Shown here: positions 37,884 through 49,101 of the stretch, in pieces
Numbering within the stretch: position 1 is the stretch's first letter
Layout: every line of letters begins with the position of its first letter
Assembly (NCBI GenBank): GCA_030068075.1
Contig: CM057824.1
Span: 126,222,414 to 126,286,413 of the forward strand
Length of the DNA stretch: 64,000 nucleotides
Source of the DNA: Paguma larvata
Lineage: Eukaryota > Chordata > Mammalia > Carnivora > Viverridae
Direction: 5' to 3'
Translations under genes and position numbers: made by a program
The notes under the pieces: model-generated
The model's database searches: none
What the model saw: the letters and a program-made list of their open reading frames with translations, nothing else
Told to the model about the DNA's origin: nothing

Positions 37884-38903
37884 CCTTTTTGTGCTACCCA
37901 CAGAGGGGTCCATACAGCATTGTTCTGGGTTCCTGTCGTAACTTAAAGGGAAACTTTGAGAATGTCCAGAGCCTTGATGTCTGCAAATGAAGGAAGGGGA
38001 TGTCCTTACATTCCTTGCAGCAGAACCGACTCAGGCGGCAGTGACCTTGACTTCAAAATGGAACAGTACAGCTACAAAAGGAAAAGTAATGGCATCTATA
38101 TCATCTGAAGAGAACCTGAGAGAAGCTTCTGCTAACAACTCATGCCACTGTTGCATTGAAAACCCAGCTGAGGTCAGTGTCACGCTGTCTAAGAATACTG
38201 GCCAGGAGGATGTGCTGAAGTTCGATGCTGTCACTGGAGCCATTCTTATTGCTGGCCACTTCCTCCTGGTACCTGGAACCAGATCCAGGCAGCCTTCTGG
38301 GAGATGAAACTTCTGGTAGTAACAGATTCCAAGGCTAACTACCAGCCTCTCACAGACACATCTTAATGTTAATCTGCCTACCACTGCTCAGGGTAACATA
38401 GACTCTCCTCTGCACGATGGGAACACTGCCATCCTGTGTAACAAGGGAGCTCACTCAATAGGTCTGATGTGGCAGATGCTGGCCCAGGAAGTTCTACACA
38501 TGTGTGGCACCGTCTCCTATGAATATCCATAGGATGTCATGCCCGATTTCTACTTTTACAGAAATCCTGAGAAGGGATTGAAAAGGAAGAGGTCACTCTG
38601 AAAAGGCTATGTGACTAAGAAAAATTCCGAAATGAGCAGACCACTCTACCTTCTAACTTCGCTGCTACTCAACCCAAGGTCACAGGCTAATCCAAAAGCA
38701 TGCAGGTGTTCTCTGTACCTACTCAGAAGTTACTCACTGAAGACTTGAGTGCTCAGCCTGCCACTGAAGACTGGTCTGCGGCTCCCACTGCTCAAGCCAC
38801 TGAATGAATGGGAAGACCCACTGAGTGGCCTTAAGCTGTTCATCCATAGACTCTCAAGAAGAAAATGGAAATAATGTAGACAGAAAATAAACAGTCTCTT
38901 AAA
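37884..38903 (+). pseudogene. RPSA: processed pseudogene of ribosomal protein SA
   Basis: This is an intronless retrocopy of the 40S ribosomal protein SA (laminin receptor) mRNA. It begins with the 5' UTR (a match to the known leader, with AGAGGGGTCCATAC at 37901 and GTCGTAACTTAAAGGGAAA at 37936-37954). The start ATG is at 37962, and recognisable RPSA segments follow across the whole length: MK.GDVL.FLAA, IENPAEVSV, LKF.A.TGA..IAG.F, VMPDFYFYR and the DWS..P.A repeats near the C-terminus. It ends with a 3' UTR containing AATAAA near 38886-38891. Early frameshifts break the frame after about 23 codons, it returns in the middle, and in-frame stops follow, so it cannot make RPSA. A target-site duplication flanks a larger insertion that includes this retrocopy (AAAATAACTATGATTA at 37867 and AAAATAGCTGATTA at 39487). 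Confidence 0.93.
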
Positions 38904-38934
38904 AATTTTTAAGTTTACTGCTAAATTTACTTTT

Positions 38935-39377
38935 GATATTTATTTATCTGTTTTGAGAGAGAGAGAGAAGAAAGTAAGAACGCATGAACAGGGGAGGCAG
39001 AGAGAGAGGGAGAGAGAGAATCCCAAGCAGGTGCCACACTCAGCACAGAGGCTGACATAGGAGTCGATCTCACAAACTGTGAGATCATGACCTGAGCCAA
39101 AATCAAGATTCAGATGATGGGGCACCTGGATGGCTCAGTCAGTTAAGCCTCCAACTTTGGCTCAGGACATGATCTCATGGTTCGTGAGTTCGAGTCCCCT
39201 GTCAGGCTTCATGCTGACAGCTCAGAGCCTGGAGCTTGCTTTGGATTTTGTGTCTCCCTTGCTCCCTGCCCCTTCCCCACTCATATTCTCTCTCTCTCTC
39301 TCTCAAATAAATAAACATTAAAAATTTTTTTTAAAAAGAGTCAGATACTTATTTGACTAAGCTACCCAGGTGCCCCT
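38935..39377 (-). mobile_element. CAN-SINE, minus strand, interrupted by another SINE
   Basis: The first part runs to about 39115 and the remainder is at 39336-39377 (GAGTCAGATACTTATTTGAC to CAGGTGCCCC). It is interrupted by a + strand SINE. It corresponds to the SINE at 36360-36568, including the same adjacent non-SINE sequence. Confidence 0.88.
39116..39335 (+). mobile_element. CAN-SINE nested in a SINE
   Basis: Starts GGGGCACCTGGATGGCTCAG and ends CAAATAAATAAACATTAAAA plus T/A-rich tail. Flanking words AAGATTCAGAT (39105) and AAGAGTCAGAT (39336) are a one-mismatch target duplication inside the older SINE. Confidence 0.92.
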
Positions 39378-39486
39378 ACACTGACAGCTTTTCTAAAGTT
39401 TTTTAGGTTTTAAAATGCCATTTATGTTTAAAAGGCAGGATATTTAGTTCCAATGGAATACTTTAAAATCTCAAAAAAAAATTAAT

Positions 39487-39745
39487 AAAATAGCTGATTA
39501 AAATTGCAGCAGCCCTAATGGAAAAAAATGGACAACATGCAAGAGCAGAGAGGTAATATAAACAGAGAGGTGGCAAATTTAAGAAGAAATAAAAAAGAAA
39601 TGCAAGAATCGAAAACACTGTAGCATAAATGAAGAATGCCTTCTATGGGCTCATTTGCATATATGGCATGACTGAGGAAAGAATCTGTGAGCTCGAAGAT
39701 AGATCAATAGAAATAATTTAAAGAATCTAAAGGTTGAAAGAGACA
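39487..39745 (+). mobile_element. ancient L1 ORF1 region, right part
   Basis: This resumes the L1 interrupted at 37882. The words CCTAATGGAAAAAAATGGA, GAAGAATGCCTTCTATGGGC and GAGGAAAGAATCTGTGAGCT are typical of an L1M/HAL1 ORF1 coiled-coil coding region. The first 14 bases duplicate the end of the left part, consistent with a target-site duplication around the intervening insertion. Confidence 0.65.
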
Positions 39746-39808
39746 TTAAAAGTTGTCCAGTATGTTTATTCATTTTCCTTTTGAAAACTTGGATTTAAAA
39801 GTAGTCTC

Positions 39809-40037
39809 GGGGTGCCTTGGGTGGCTCAGTTGGTTAAGTGTCCAACTTAATTTCGGCTCAGGCCATGATCTCATGGTTGGTGAGATGGAGTGGCTCTGCA
39901 TTGACAGAGCCCACTTGGGATTCTCTCTCTCTCCCTTTTTCTTTCTCTCTCTCTCTCTTTCTGCCCCTACCCTGCCAGCACTCTCTCTCTCTCTCTCTCT
40001 CTGTCTCTCAAAATAAAAATAAATAAACATTAAAAAT
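39809..40037 (+). mobile_element. CAN-SINE with expanded CT tracts
   Basis: Head GGTGCCTTGGGTGGCTCAG and CAGGCCATGATCTCATGG; the middle is diverged and the CT block consists of two expanded TC tracts (39921-39960 and 39980-40010). Confidence 0.87.
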
Positions 40038-40584
40038 GTATTCCTTTTTCTGATGGGATGTCAATGATATAAATAATCATCTAACTCTTGCTGTCAAGAT
40101 TTCTGCATATAGAAGCATATACTTTAACACAACTAGCATAGATGAAACAACTTTAGGCATTTCAATACCATTTGCCTCTAAAGAGCAATGTAATACACAA
40201 GTTATAGGCAGTTATGATTTAATTAGGAGAATTAGAATAGGATCCTACATTTTTTCCACTATTTTATATCATCCTGACCAAATTCCTTTAATATATTTGC
40301 ATTGTCATTCTTCCCCCAAATGCCCTCCCCTCTTCATGCTGTATCCTTTACACTTGTCCACTGCTGCTTGATCCTTTCTGGGATTAAGGATCAGTTGTCA
40401 AACACTGAAACTAAAAGCTCTTATTAATGGCCCTGTCTCCTTGGATTCAAGTATTTAACAGTATTTAACATCACTCTGGTCAGTGTTCAATTTCAGTCCT
40501 GCTATTCATGTTTGCACATTTTGGTAACTTGTTTCCAAATATTCATTATGTGAAATATTGAAGGTCAAGCTACTGCTAAGTGGA

Positions 40585-40690
40585 TTTATATATATATATA
40601 TAAATATATATAAACATAATAAATTTATATATTTATATTATATAAATAAATTTATATAATATAAATATAAATATGTATATATATATATAG
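40585..40690. repeat. AT-rich island
   Basis: About 105 bases almost entirely A and T, with TATATA runs at both ends and TTTATATAAT-type self-complementary words in the middle. Confidence 0.9.
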
Positions 40691-40884
40691 TCAGAGAAAG
40701 AATAGTCTGTCAGTTTAAGATTATTAGCTTTTCCTATTTTCATTGACCAAAATTGGTATTTGAGCTCATATTTAGATATTTCACATGTTCATATTTCACT
40801 TCTCATATATGTAAAATTCTGTGCTGGTGGTGAGGTGGCTAAGAAGAGGTTGCCCTATCTTCAGGGCATGATCAGGCTATAAAT

Positions 40885-41020
40885 GTATATTAGAATTACC
40901 TTGGAAGCTTCTTAAAAATTTTTCAGTCAGTCCTGTTTGAAGTGGGGCCTGTTGAGTCAGGGTCCAACTACCAGTATTTTTAAGAGGTCCCCAGATAATT
41001 TTAATGTGTAATCAAGATTA
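40885..41020 (+). mobile_element. MER5-like hAT fragment
   Basis: TAGAATTACCTTGGAAGCTTC, CCAGTATTTTTAAGAGGTCC and CAGATAATTTTAATGTG match the middle and end of MER5-class elements. Left boundary unclear. Confidence 0.55.
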
Positions 41021-41082
41021 GATTTTAGAAAAATACATTAAGAAAAATATCATGCAGATAGACTTGAAAGTGATAGATAAGA

Positions 41083-41085
<3 letters not shown>

Positions 41086-41153
<68 letters not shown>
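41086..41153 (+). repeat. compound CT-CA microsatellite
   Basis: A run of CT units passes directly into about 20 CA units. Confidence 0.97.
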
Positions 41154-41156
<3 letters not shown>

Positions 41157-42734
41157 ATTTTAGAGGACAAGGAGTTCATTTCCCATGGAGGAATCAGCAA
41201 CAAATGGCTGTAAAGATTTTGGAGAGTAATACCCGACTAAGTGGAGTTGCATGCCTGGCAGGAGGGCAAAGAAATGTACTAGATAATGACCTTCTTGGAT
41301 GGTGTAGAGAAAAGATGGATCCAGAAGAAAATAGCGTAAAGAATTATGGGAAATAAGATGAGACTGAGATCCCAAAATGAGAAGACCTTAAAAATTTCAG
41401 GATGACTATCAGATTGCTATCATTACAAGGTATTTCTTATATAGTTTTTTTTGGTATTATTTAAGTATACAGGAACTTAAATCCATGATCCCGTTACTAG
41501 CTGAAGAATTAAACATTATCAATGCAGTAGAAATCCCTGTACTTCGTTCCCTATGAATAACTGTCCCACCCTCTGCAGAGGTAATTATCATCCTAAATTT
41601 GGTATTTATTATCATCGTGAGTTTCTTAACACTTCAAATACATAGGTGCTTATGTTCCTAAATAAAATACAATTTCCAAGTTAAAAAATACCTTCTAAAG
41701 TATGGAAGAGAATAAACACGACATAATGAAAAATGTGTTTCAGGACACTGGTCCCAGTGGCAACATAGAGTCATGAAGGAAGGACTGGTTTCTGGGAGAG
41801 TAGATACTGTTTTGTGGAATTGGGACCCGTTGAACATTCCATCATCGCTAAGGCACTTTCCTCTCTAGTCTTCTGCTGTACCTTTCTTTTGACTTTGTTT
41901 CAACCTCTCTCTTCTTTCTCAGTCTCTTTCATGGCATCCTCTTTTGTCATCTCTTATAGCTCTTACTTTCCAGGGTAGACTTCAGGGCCTTAGTACACAA
42001 AATACTGATGACTTCCAATTCTGTATGATCAACATGTGTGCATCCCCCAATCCAGGCCTAGATCGCTAATTGTCTGTAGTTATCTAGCTCCACAGCAACT
42101 TTCATAGTGTCCAAAACCAGTCTTGGTGCCATCTTATTCTCTTCCCACTTTATTCACCCTATTTATGACATATTTCCTCTCCCTTTACTTTCTATCTCTG
42201 CAAATGGTCCCCAATATTTGTCTTCTTACCCAAGCTAGGAAACTGAAAGCCTTTCCCACGCTTCTCCATGAACATCAGTTGTGCCCAGTCATTAATGCCA
42301 TATTTCACCAAGTTGGCCTCCTTAATCCCGCTTGTATTGTTTTCCTTCCCAATTCTCTCCACTGCCCTAATCTCAGGGTCATTTTGTCACTTCTCTAGTC
42401 TGTTATGAGTCTGTAAGCTTATCTCCTCAGCACTCATTTTGTCCAAGTCCTACTATCTGTCTCCCATCTTCTCTCAGAGGGATTTTCTTAAACACAAATC
42501 TGATTATTTTCCACCTTAGGTGGGGAAAGAAAAACACCTCTAGCTTCTATAGAGACTTCTCATTTTGTTCTTTTGAGCTCTAATTAGGATTCTACAGAGT
42601 TGACTCAAACACAACCAATGGTACCAAGTTAGAAGCTACCAGGGCAGATGAATCTTTTGGAAAGACATAAAACAGTTGGGTTCAAAGATCACAGATGCTT
42701 TTTACTACTATCCTGCTGCTAAGTAATTCACTCA
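41154..42734. other. intergenic, L2-like in part
   Basis: No gene seen. CT-rich sequence at about 41930-42540 resembles a diverged L2-class fragment, not certain. Confidence 0.4.
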
Positions 42735-43085
42735 CCAAATATTTTTTTATTTGATAAATTTTACATGTAACAATTTGTAAATTTAAGGTGTTCGGCATAG
42801 TACTTTGACATATTTACATAGTGTAATTTGATTGCCATTGAAGTAATATTTATCACATTATATCATTATAGCACAGACTTATTGACCATATTCATTATAC
42901 TGCTTAGTAGATCTCTATGGCCTATTCACTATTCATTACAACTTTGTTCCCTTAAATACCATCGATATTACTCCCCCATCTCCCTCCCCTGGTATTCACC
43001 ATTTTACTCCTCCATTGTATATGTATACAACATCTTTTTTAATCTATTCATCTGTTGATAGCCATTTTGGTTGTTTCCATAGCTT
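42735..43085 (-). mobile_element. L1M 3' end, minus strand
   Basis: The reverse complement resembles the 3' UTR of an old L1 (spaced words such as TTTGACATATTTACATAGTG, TCTATGGCCTATTCACTATT and TCTATTCATCTGTTGATAGCC on the + strand). It ends beside a MIR-like element. No coding capacity. Confidence 0.55.
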
Positions 43086-43290
43086 GGCTATCATTCAGCA
43101 AATATTTATTGACACCTACCATGGGCCAGACACTCTTCTCTGTGCCATTTATATTAACTCTTTTAGCTTTATGACAACCCACAGGACGTAGGTAATATTA
43201 TTATTACCATTTTACAGATGAGGAGAATGTGGATGCCCAATTACCCAAGGTCATAGCTTGGTGGAATCTAGAATGAAGACACAGGCAATT
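43086..43290 (-). repeat. MIR element, minus strand
   Basis: ATTTATTGACACCTACCATG, TTATTACCATTTTACAGATG and ACCCAAGGTCATAGCTTGG are complements of MIR sequence. Confidence 0.75.
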
Positions 43291-43301
43291 TAAAGTCTAG
43301 A

Positions 43302-43470
43302 ATTTTGTCACCCAAAGTGGGATCCTTGGATCAGCAAATTGTATCACTGGTAATATTATCAGAAATGCAGATCCTTTGCCTCCGTTCTAGTCCTATTCAC
43401 CAGAATTCGACTTTTTGTAAGATTCCCAGATGATGTATACATTTATTCATGTTTGAAAAGCACTGTTTTT
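43302..43470 (+). mobile_element. MER5A-like hAT fossil
   Basis: CACCCAAAGTGGGATCCTTGG, TATCAGAAATGCAGATCC, CACCAGAATTCGAC and TTGAAAAGCACTG follow the MER5A order. Short nonautonomous relic. Confidence 0.65.
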
Positions 43471-45269
43471 GAGTCTGGGCTTTTAACCATTATATTGTTC
43501 CCCTATACCAGAAGTTGGCTCATTCTTTCTCCTTCAGAAACATCAGTTGGCTCTTCTTTTCACAGGTCTGACAAAAACAAAAATACAATCCCAATACTTT
43601 TCCGCTTTACTTTTCACTGAAGGGGTGACAGCAAGGTGAATGCTATGTATGTATGCTCTGAAGATGATGAGCCCCTGAAGCTGAGCTAAGTGTCTTTTTT
43701 TTATGACTGCTTCATCATTTGTCCTCAATCTGGCATCTGATACTCTCAACACAGTTAAGACGGGAAATTAAGAAGCTGAAAGCTTTCTGGTCAGGGGAAA
43801 TAAGAACTTGTATCCCTACTTGTTATTATTCTGATCAGTTCTTGGGGTAGATGAATTTTATAGCTCCTAAACAGGATCTGAGGGACTAATGTTCACAATG
43901 ACCCCTGCTAACTTCATGGTTGTTCATACTTGGTATGAATTTAGTACCAGTTGTTAGCCAAGCAGGAGGAAGAGGTAAAAACAGCTATGACCAGGAGTCC
44001 AAGTAGCAAGGAAACCTGGGGATCAGATATCCTAATGGATATCACAACCTTAACAGTGTGTTAAGGTGACATGTATCTTCTAAGTGAATATGGGAGGAAG
44101 GGGTGGGTTTCAGAATAAACTCTAAATCACTCAGTCTTCCAAAACTCACTCATGGAGGCTTCCTGGCCAGCCTTACCCTTGGCTCCTCATATATCTGGAA
44201 GCTGTCTTCAGCATGCTGTTGGTTCTCTCTCAAAACACTCAAAACTCTGTCAGAGAGTAATGAGAAATGGATGGTTTACTAAGGTTATGCTGAGAATGTG
44301 CCGTGTCATATACCACACTGCAGACACTTAAGCAGAATCTTCATTAGACATAAGAGTTCTTGAAGTTTTTCTTTCTCAAATGCTTTCTTCCCAATATAGT
44401 TTTCTCCCTTTCTTCTTTCTTTCCTCCTTCCTTCTTTCACAAAATATCTAGCAAGCCACTGTTTTGTACCTAACATCAACTCCAATCCCAAGTTTCAATA
44501 ACCTAAAGAAAACATAAATTGGAGAATTCAAAAAAAAAAAGGTAATGCATTTCCTACCTGGTTTCACTAACCACTGCATCCAACCTCATTCTCAGGACCC
44601 TTTTCGAACAAAAGCAGGTCTCTTCCCAGGTGGAGGTAGAGATGTCTAAAATAACAATAGACATCTTCTCCATATGGCTACATTCTCCTCCCTTGCAGTT
44701 CTTCTTCATGTTTTTTATAGAACTAGGAATAAAAGCCTTTATCCTATTGGCAAAGGGATGAGTGGACATGCCATCTTCAAGGTTCAAAAGACAAGGTGCC
44801 TACTCTTTGATTGAATGTATTTATGTGACAAGCATTTGAAATAGGTTTTTGTATCACTACAGTGACTCTCAGCACCTTACACTCAATCAGAGAAGTCTCA
44901 CTTACATATGATTTTATAAATTGACTTTCTACATGGTATTTCTTAGGAAAAGTAGCTCAAATTCTAGAAGTAGTTCTAAAAATATTGAAAACGAGTAATA
45001 GACAACATCAAGTCTTACAAGCTCAACTTCTCTGCATGGTGCAAGGCTCTACATTATCCGGCCTCTAGCAGCCTTGCCAGTCTTAACTCACCCTCTGCTC
45101 TTCTTATTCCACCATCCTTCATGCTGCCAAACAGCACTCTTGAGGTGCCCAGAAGGCACCTGATGCTTCAAGTTTCTGTGCTGTTTGATGGTGCTGTTCT
45201 GTCCATTCAACTGGGAGCACTTACATCCCTTTGGGATACAATCTGTGTCATTGCTATTATGAAGACTTA
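43471..45269. other. intergenic, no gene seen
   Basis: Unique-looking sequence. Minus-strand frames at 43543-43752, 44554-44787 and 45088-45330 have no recognisable product. Confidence 0.45.
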
Positions 45270-45655
45270 GTCTTGGTCTGTTTAGGCTGCTGCAACAAAG
45301 AGTCATAGACTGGGTGGCAAAAACAGACATTCATTTAATCACTGTTGTCAATGCTGGAAGTCCAAGATCAGGGTGGCAGCATGGTCAGGTTCTGAGGAGA
45401 GGCCTTCTTCTGGGTTCAGACTGCTGACTTGTCTTGGTCCCCTGTGGTTGAAAGAGGGTGAGAGAGCTCTTTGAGGTCCCTTTTATATGAGGACTAATCC
45501 ATTCATGAGGATTAGTTCAATTCATGAGGTCTCTGTCTCATGACCTAATCACTTCTCAAAGTCCTCTACTTCCTTATACCATTACAAGTAGGATTAAGAT
45601 ATCAATTTACAAATTTTGGAGGTCAGGGGACACAAACATTCAGTGCACTGCATTG
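45270..45655 (-). mobile_element. MaLR LTR, minus strand
   Basis: TCTGTTTAGGCTGCTGCAAC, CATAGACTGGGTGGCAAAAAC, GGAAGTCCAAGATCAGGGTG and TCTCATGACCTAATCACTTC. It is the same family and orientation as 23695-24055. A small internal repeat of CATTCATGAGGATTAGTT is present near 45500. Confidence 0.8.
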
Positions 45656-45801
45656 ATCTTCCCCCGTAGAAGGGATCACATCTGTCTTTGTTACCCTGAA
45701 CATATTCATTTCATTGCATCTATCCTCACTTTGTATTTACCTGTGTTTTACCTCTAGTAGAAACTAAACTTTTTGACAACAAAGACTGTTGTCCTACTTT
45801 A

Positions 45802-46003
45802 TTTTTTTAATGTTTATTTATTTTTGAGAGAGAGAGCAAGCATGAGTGGGGAAGGGGCACTCCTATTTTTGAGAGAGAGAGGGAGACATAGAATCTGAAG
45901 CAGGCTCCAAGCTCCAAGTTGTCAGCGCAGAGCCTGACATGGGGCTCAAACTCATGAACTGTGAGATTATGACCTGAGCCAAAGTTGGTGGCTCAGGCAC
46001 CCC
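45802..46003 (-). mobile_element. CAN-SINE, minus strand, with TSD
   Basis: Begins TTTTTTAATGTTTATTTATT, with an internal repeat of the TATTTTTGAGAGAGAGAG block (near 45826 and 45864), and ends GCTCAGGCACCCC. Flanking words TGTCCTACTTTA (45790) and TGTCCTATTTTA (46004) differ at one base. Confidence 0.92.
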
Positions 46004-46015
46004 TGTCCTATTTTA

Positions 46016-47969
46016 CTCTTGAACCTCAGCCGCTGCCTGGCTAATGTAACTATCCTTTGAATTTTTGAATATATATTCATTTGAATGTTTATTTCCATAC
46101 TTAAATGACAACAGACTTTGATAAAGGAAAAGTAGTGTAGGTGTATATTTGGCATTAAGACATAATTCTGCTTGAGAAGAGTCAATATGTCATAGGCTTT
46201 TTTTTTTTCCAACTCTCGTATTCTATTTTTAAAGTGTCTTGGATAAGTATACAATGTTAATAGTTTATTCTGAACTAGCATCAATAGTGTATTACAAGAT
46301 ATAAGTGTGATTTTCAACTACTTCATAAAGTCTGAAATGGCTCTCTAAATTCTCAAAAAAACAAACTGGGAATGAGTTACAATTAAAAAGAAATTCCTGA
46401 AAGTCTTTATTCTGTCGACAAATAGAATTATTCTTACTTAAGAATACTTCCATACATCTCCAGCTATAGCGTTGGCTTATTAGGAAAATAAACTTAACCT
46501 CCCCACTATCAGAGTGTATGTAAAATTGGCATATTTATATACACACATATATATATATTTACAAAAACATAAGATACTTAGCTGATAGCTGTCTTCCAGA
46601 AGTGTCATTAATGATCTAATGTAGCATCAAACAGAAGGGCAATATTTCACCTGTGTTACAAAAATCAATTTAAATTTTAAAAATATGGTTAAGATGTCAG
46701 GGAAAATTGATAAGCAATAAGGAAGATTTATAAATTAATTCCCATTCAAAAAAATAGGTCATACATTTGTGTTTGAATGTATATCACTAAAATGGAATGC
46801 CTCACAGCATAACAATATTGTGAAAACTTATCACTATCTTTTAAAAATGAGAACAGTCTAAGTTAAGGCAATAAATTAGTGCAGAACAGACCACTTATAC
46901 CCTGGAATTAGCATAGACCTGAATTAAAACCTTGAGATTGCTAGAATTCATTTTGAATTTTGGTGACATGGGGAAAATCTATTTCTAGCCCTGTGATTTA
47001 TTCACATTCTTTATATGACTCACATTTATGATTACATTTGGGACACTGGCTGGTTATTCATGAAGATATAAAGAAAAAAGAAAAAATATCTGTTTATCAC
47101 CTTAAGAATAGAATTAGCAAGAAAATAAAGTGTGGAATATGAGTAATGATTAATATGCTATTTTATCCAAAATATGAAAGGAAACTACTTAACTTTGTAA
47201 ATCCAATAAATGCTACTTTTGTTACAAAATATAGGCAGGATATACTCTTTCAAATGCCAATTCAATGTTCAGGAAGGACCAAAATATCGAAAAATAAAAA
47301 CAAAATGTCTGAAAACTCTTTCTACTTCCAGATAGAAGACAATTAATTCCCACCCATGTACACTTTACTTGCATTCCAGTACCTAGTTTAAGAATGAAGT
47401 ACACTAAGTTTTTATTTGGCTGAATTCAGGGATAGGAATACGTAAATTTCCCTGAATTTTTAGTTATCAATCTAAATACAGTGTATATATCTTATTTTTG
47501 GCTTCAAGAATGGCTCTGAATGCAACTTTTTGTCATTAAGTTCTTTTTCTCAGTTGTTCCCAAAGAGAATATCAATATTGAAACTCAGAAACCAATTTCA
47601 ATTTGTTTTAGTGCACGTCTAGTATCAGAGAGGTTTTCTATTTAATATTTAAACACATTAATAAATATTTAAACAGCAAAGTACTTGTGCTGGGTAAATT
47701 CTAACTAAAGTAAGATGGAAACTACTTTACTGTTCCAATGTTACTAACCATAAGTTGAGGATTCTTAGATATGAGACTTTTTGATCTGTGTGTGTGTGTG
47801 TGTGTATGTGTGTGTGCATTTGTATGATCATTTCAGTCTATTCAATGTAAAATATTTTCCACATTAATTTTGTTCCAATAAAATTTATTTCCTATTGAAC
47901 AAACAATAAAAGTAGTTGGAAAGTTAAAAATGACTCTTCTTAAAACTTTTGTTTAGTTATATGCTTTTT
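46016..47969. other. intergenic, no gene seen
   Basis: AT-rich, with a TATATA patch near 46520-46560 and the TG array at 47786-47816. No confident gene or element. Confidence 0.5.
47786..47816 (+). repeat. TG microsatellite
   Basis: TG array with a single TA interruption. Confidence 0.92.
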
Positions 47970-47984
47970 AAAAAATACAAATTT

Positions 47985-48200
47985 TGGGGCGCCAGGGTGG
48001 CTCAGTTGGTTAAGCGGCCGACTTTGGCTCAGGTCATGATCCCAAGGTCTGTGAGTTTGAGCCCCGCATTGGGCTCTGTGCTGACGGTTCAGAGCCTGGA
48101 GCCTGCTTCAGATTCTGTGTCTCCCTCTCTCTCTGCCCTCCCCCTGCTCATACTCTGTCTTTATGTCTCTCAAAAATAAATAAGCGTTAAAAAAATTTTA
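47985..48200 (+). mobile_element. CAN-SINE (cat type), with TSD
   Basis: Nearly intact copy with GAGCCCCGCATTGGGCTCTG. Perfect direct repeats AAAAAATACAAATTT flank it at 47970 and 48201. Confidence 0.95.
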
Positions 48201-48759
48201 AAAAAATACAAATTTCAAGAGGAAAGTAAAACCCTTTTCATATCCAAATTGGTAGTCGCCAGTATATAAATCTGCTTTTATTTTTCTTTTGTGTATCTTT
48301 GGTAACAAATTAATATATCACCATTAAGCATGTAGGTTAGGGTCTTTGGAGTATAAATATTTGCAAATAAAATCCTTTGCAATTCTGTCAACTGTTCAGA
48401 CAAAAATCAAAAGTGGAAGTAATAAGAAGGCTAGAATTTTATGAGGGACAGTTATTTCCTAGGTCTTTAGGACAAAAGTCCCAGTGTACTTGCCAGTCTT
48501 GTAAGAATTCTGTATTTTAAATGACAAAAACAAACAAACAAACAGAAACAAAAAACCAAATTGCAAACTTAGATTGGTAGATAAAGATAAAGAGAATGTG
48601 GGTTAGATGGGATTTGATTAAATCAGTGTGGCTCCAGGACAGAACTGCCCGCATTGAATGCTGGAAAAGCCTAAGGCACACAGAAGATGTCTCAATCTGT
48701 TGAAATGCTTCGAAAGTATGTGTTTTTTCCCCCTATCTATTTCACCCATCCCCCACCCA

Positions 48760-49101
48760 CCTCACTCTGGCAATCGTCAGACCTAATCACATGAGACCTG
48801 TTAAAGAGGGTTAGAGCCTCTCTCTTTCCTACTGGTTTGGAAGAAAACTGCTAAGGCTTTTATAGCTGCGAGGGAAATGTATTCTGCCAACAGCCATGTC
48901 AGCTTGGTAGAGGGCCTCGATCCAGTTGAGACCCAGATACTGATGACTCCTTGATTGTAGCTGTGTGGGGAACCCTGAGCAGAGGGCCTACGTAAGCCAG
49001 CCTACACCCTTCACTTACAGAAAATGTGAGATAATATGAATGAGTTATTTAAGCCATTGATTTTGTGGTAATTTATTGTGCAGTATAGAAAACGAATGCA
49101 C
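48760..49101 (+). mobile_element. MLT1-type LTR, plus strand
   Basis: The 3' end AATGTGAGATAATATGAATG, ATTTAAGCCATTGATTTTGTG and GTAATTTATTGTGCAGTATAG matches MLT1 LTR ends. The 5' boundary is uncertain. Confidence 0.65.

Larger units (their letters stand above)
38904..39481 (+). repeat. duplicated local segment fused to RPSA retrocopy
   Basis: After the RPSA 3' end comes a minus-strand CAN-SINE and then TACACTGACAGCTTTT, followed by about 100 bases ending in GATATTTAGTTCCAATGGAA and a short A run (39473-39481). The same SINE-plus-flank order occurs at 36360-36655, with the same TACACTGACAGCTTTT and GATATTTAGTTCCAATGGAA words. The upstream copy has SINE target-site duplication remnants on both sides, so it is probably the source. 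A younger + strand SINE has split this copy at 39116-39335. The mechanism is inferred. Confidence 0.75.

Noticed and set aside
37987..38307. 106-residue open frame as a gene
   Set aside because: It is a patchwork of in-frame and frameshifted RPSA retrocopy sequence; the neighbouring minus frame 38031-38384 is its shadow.
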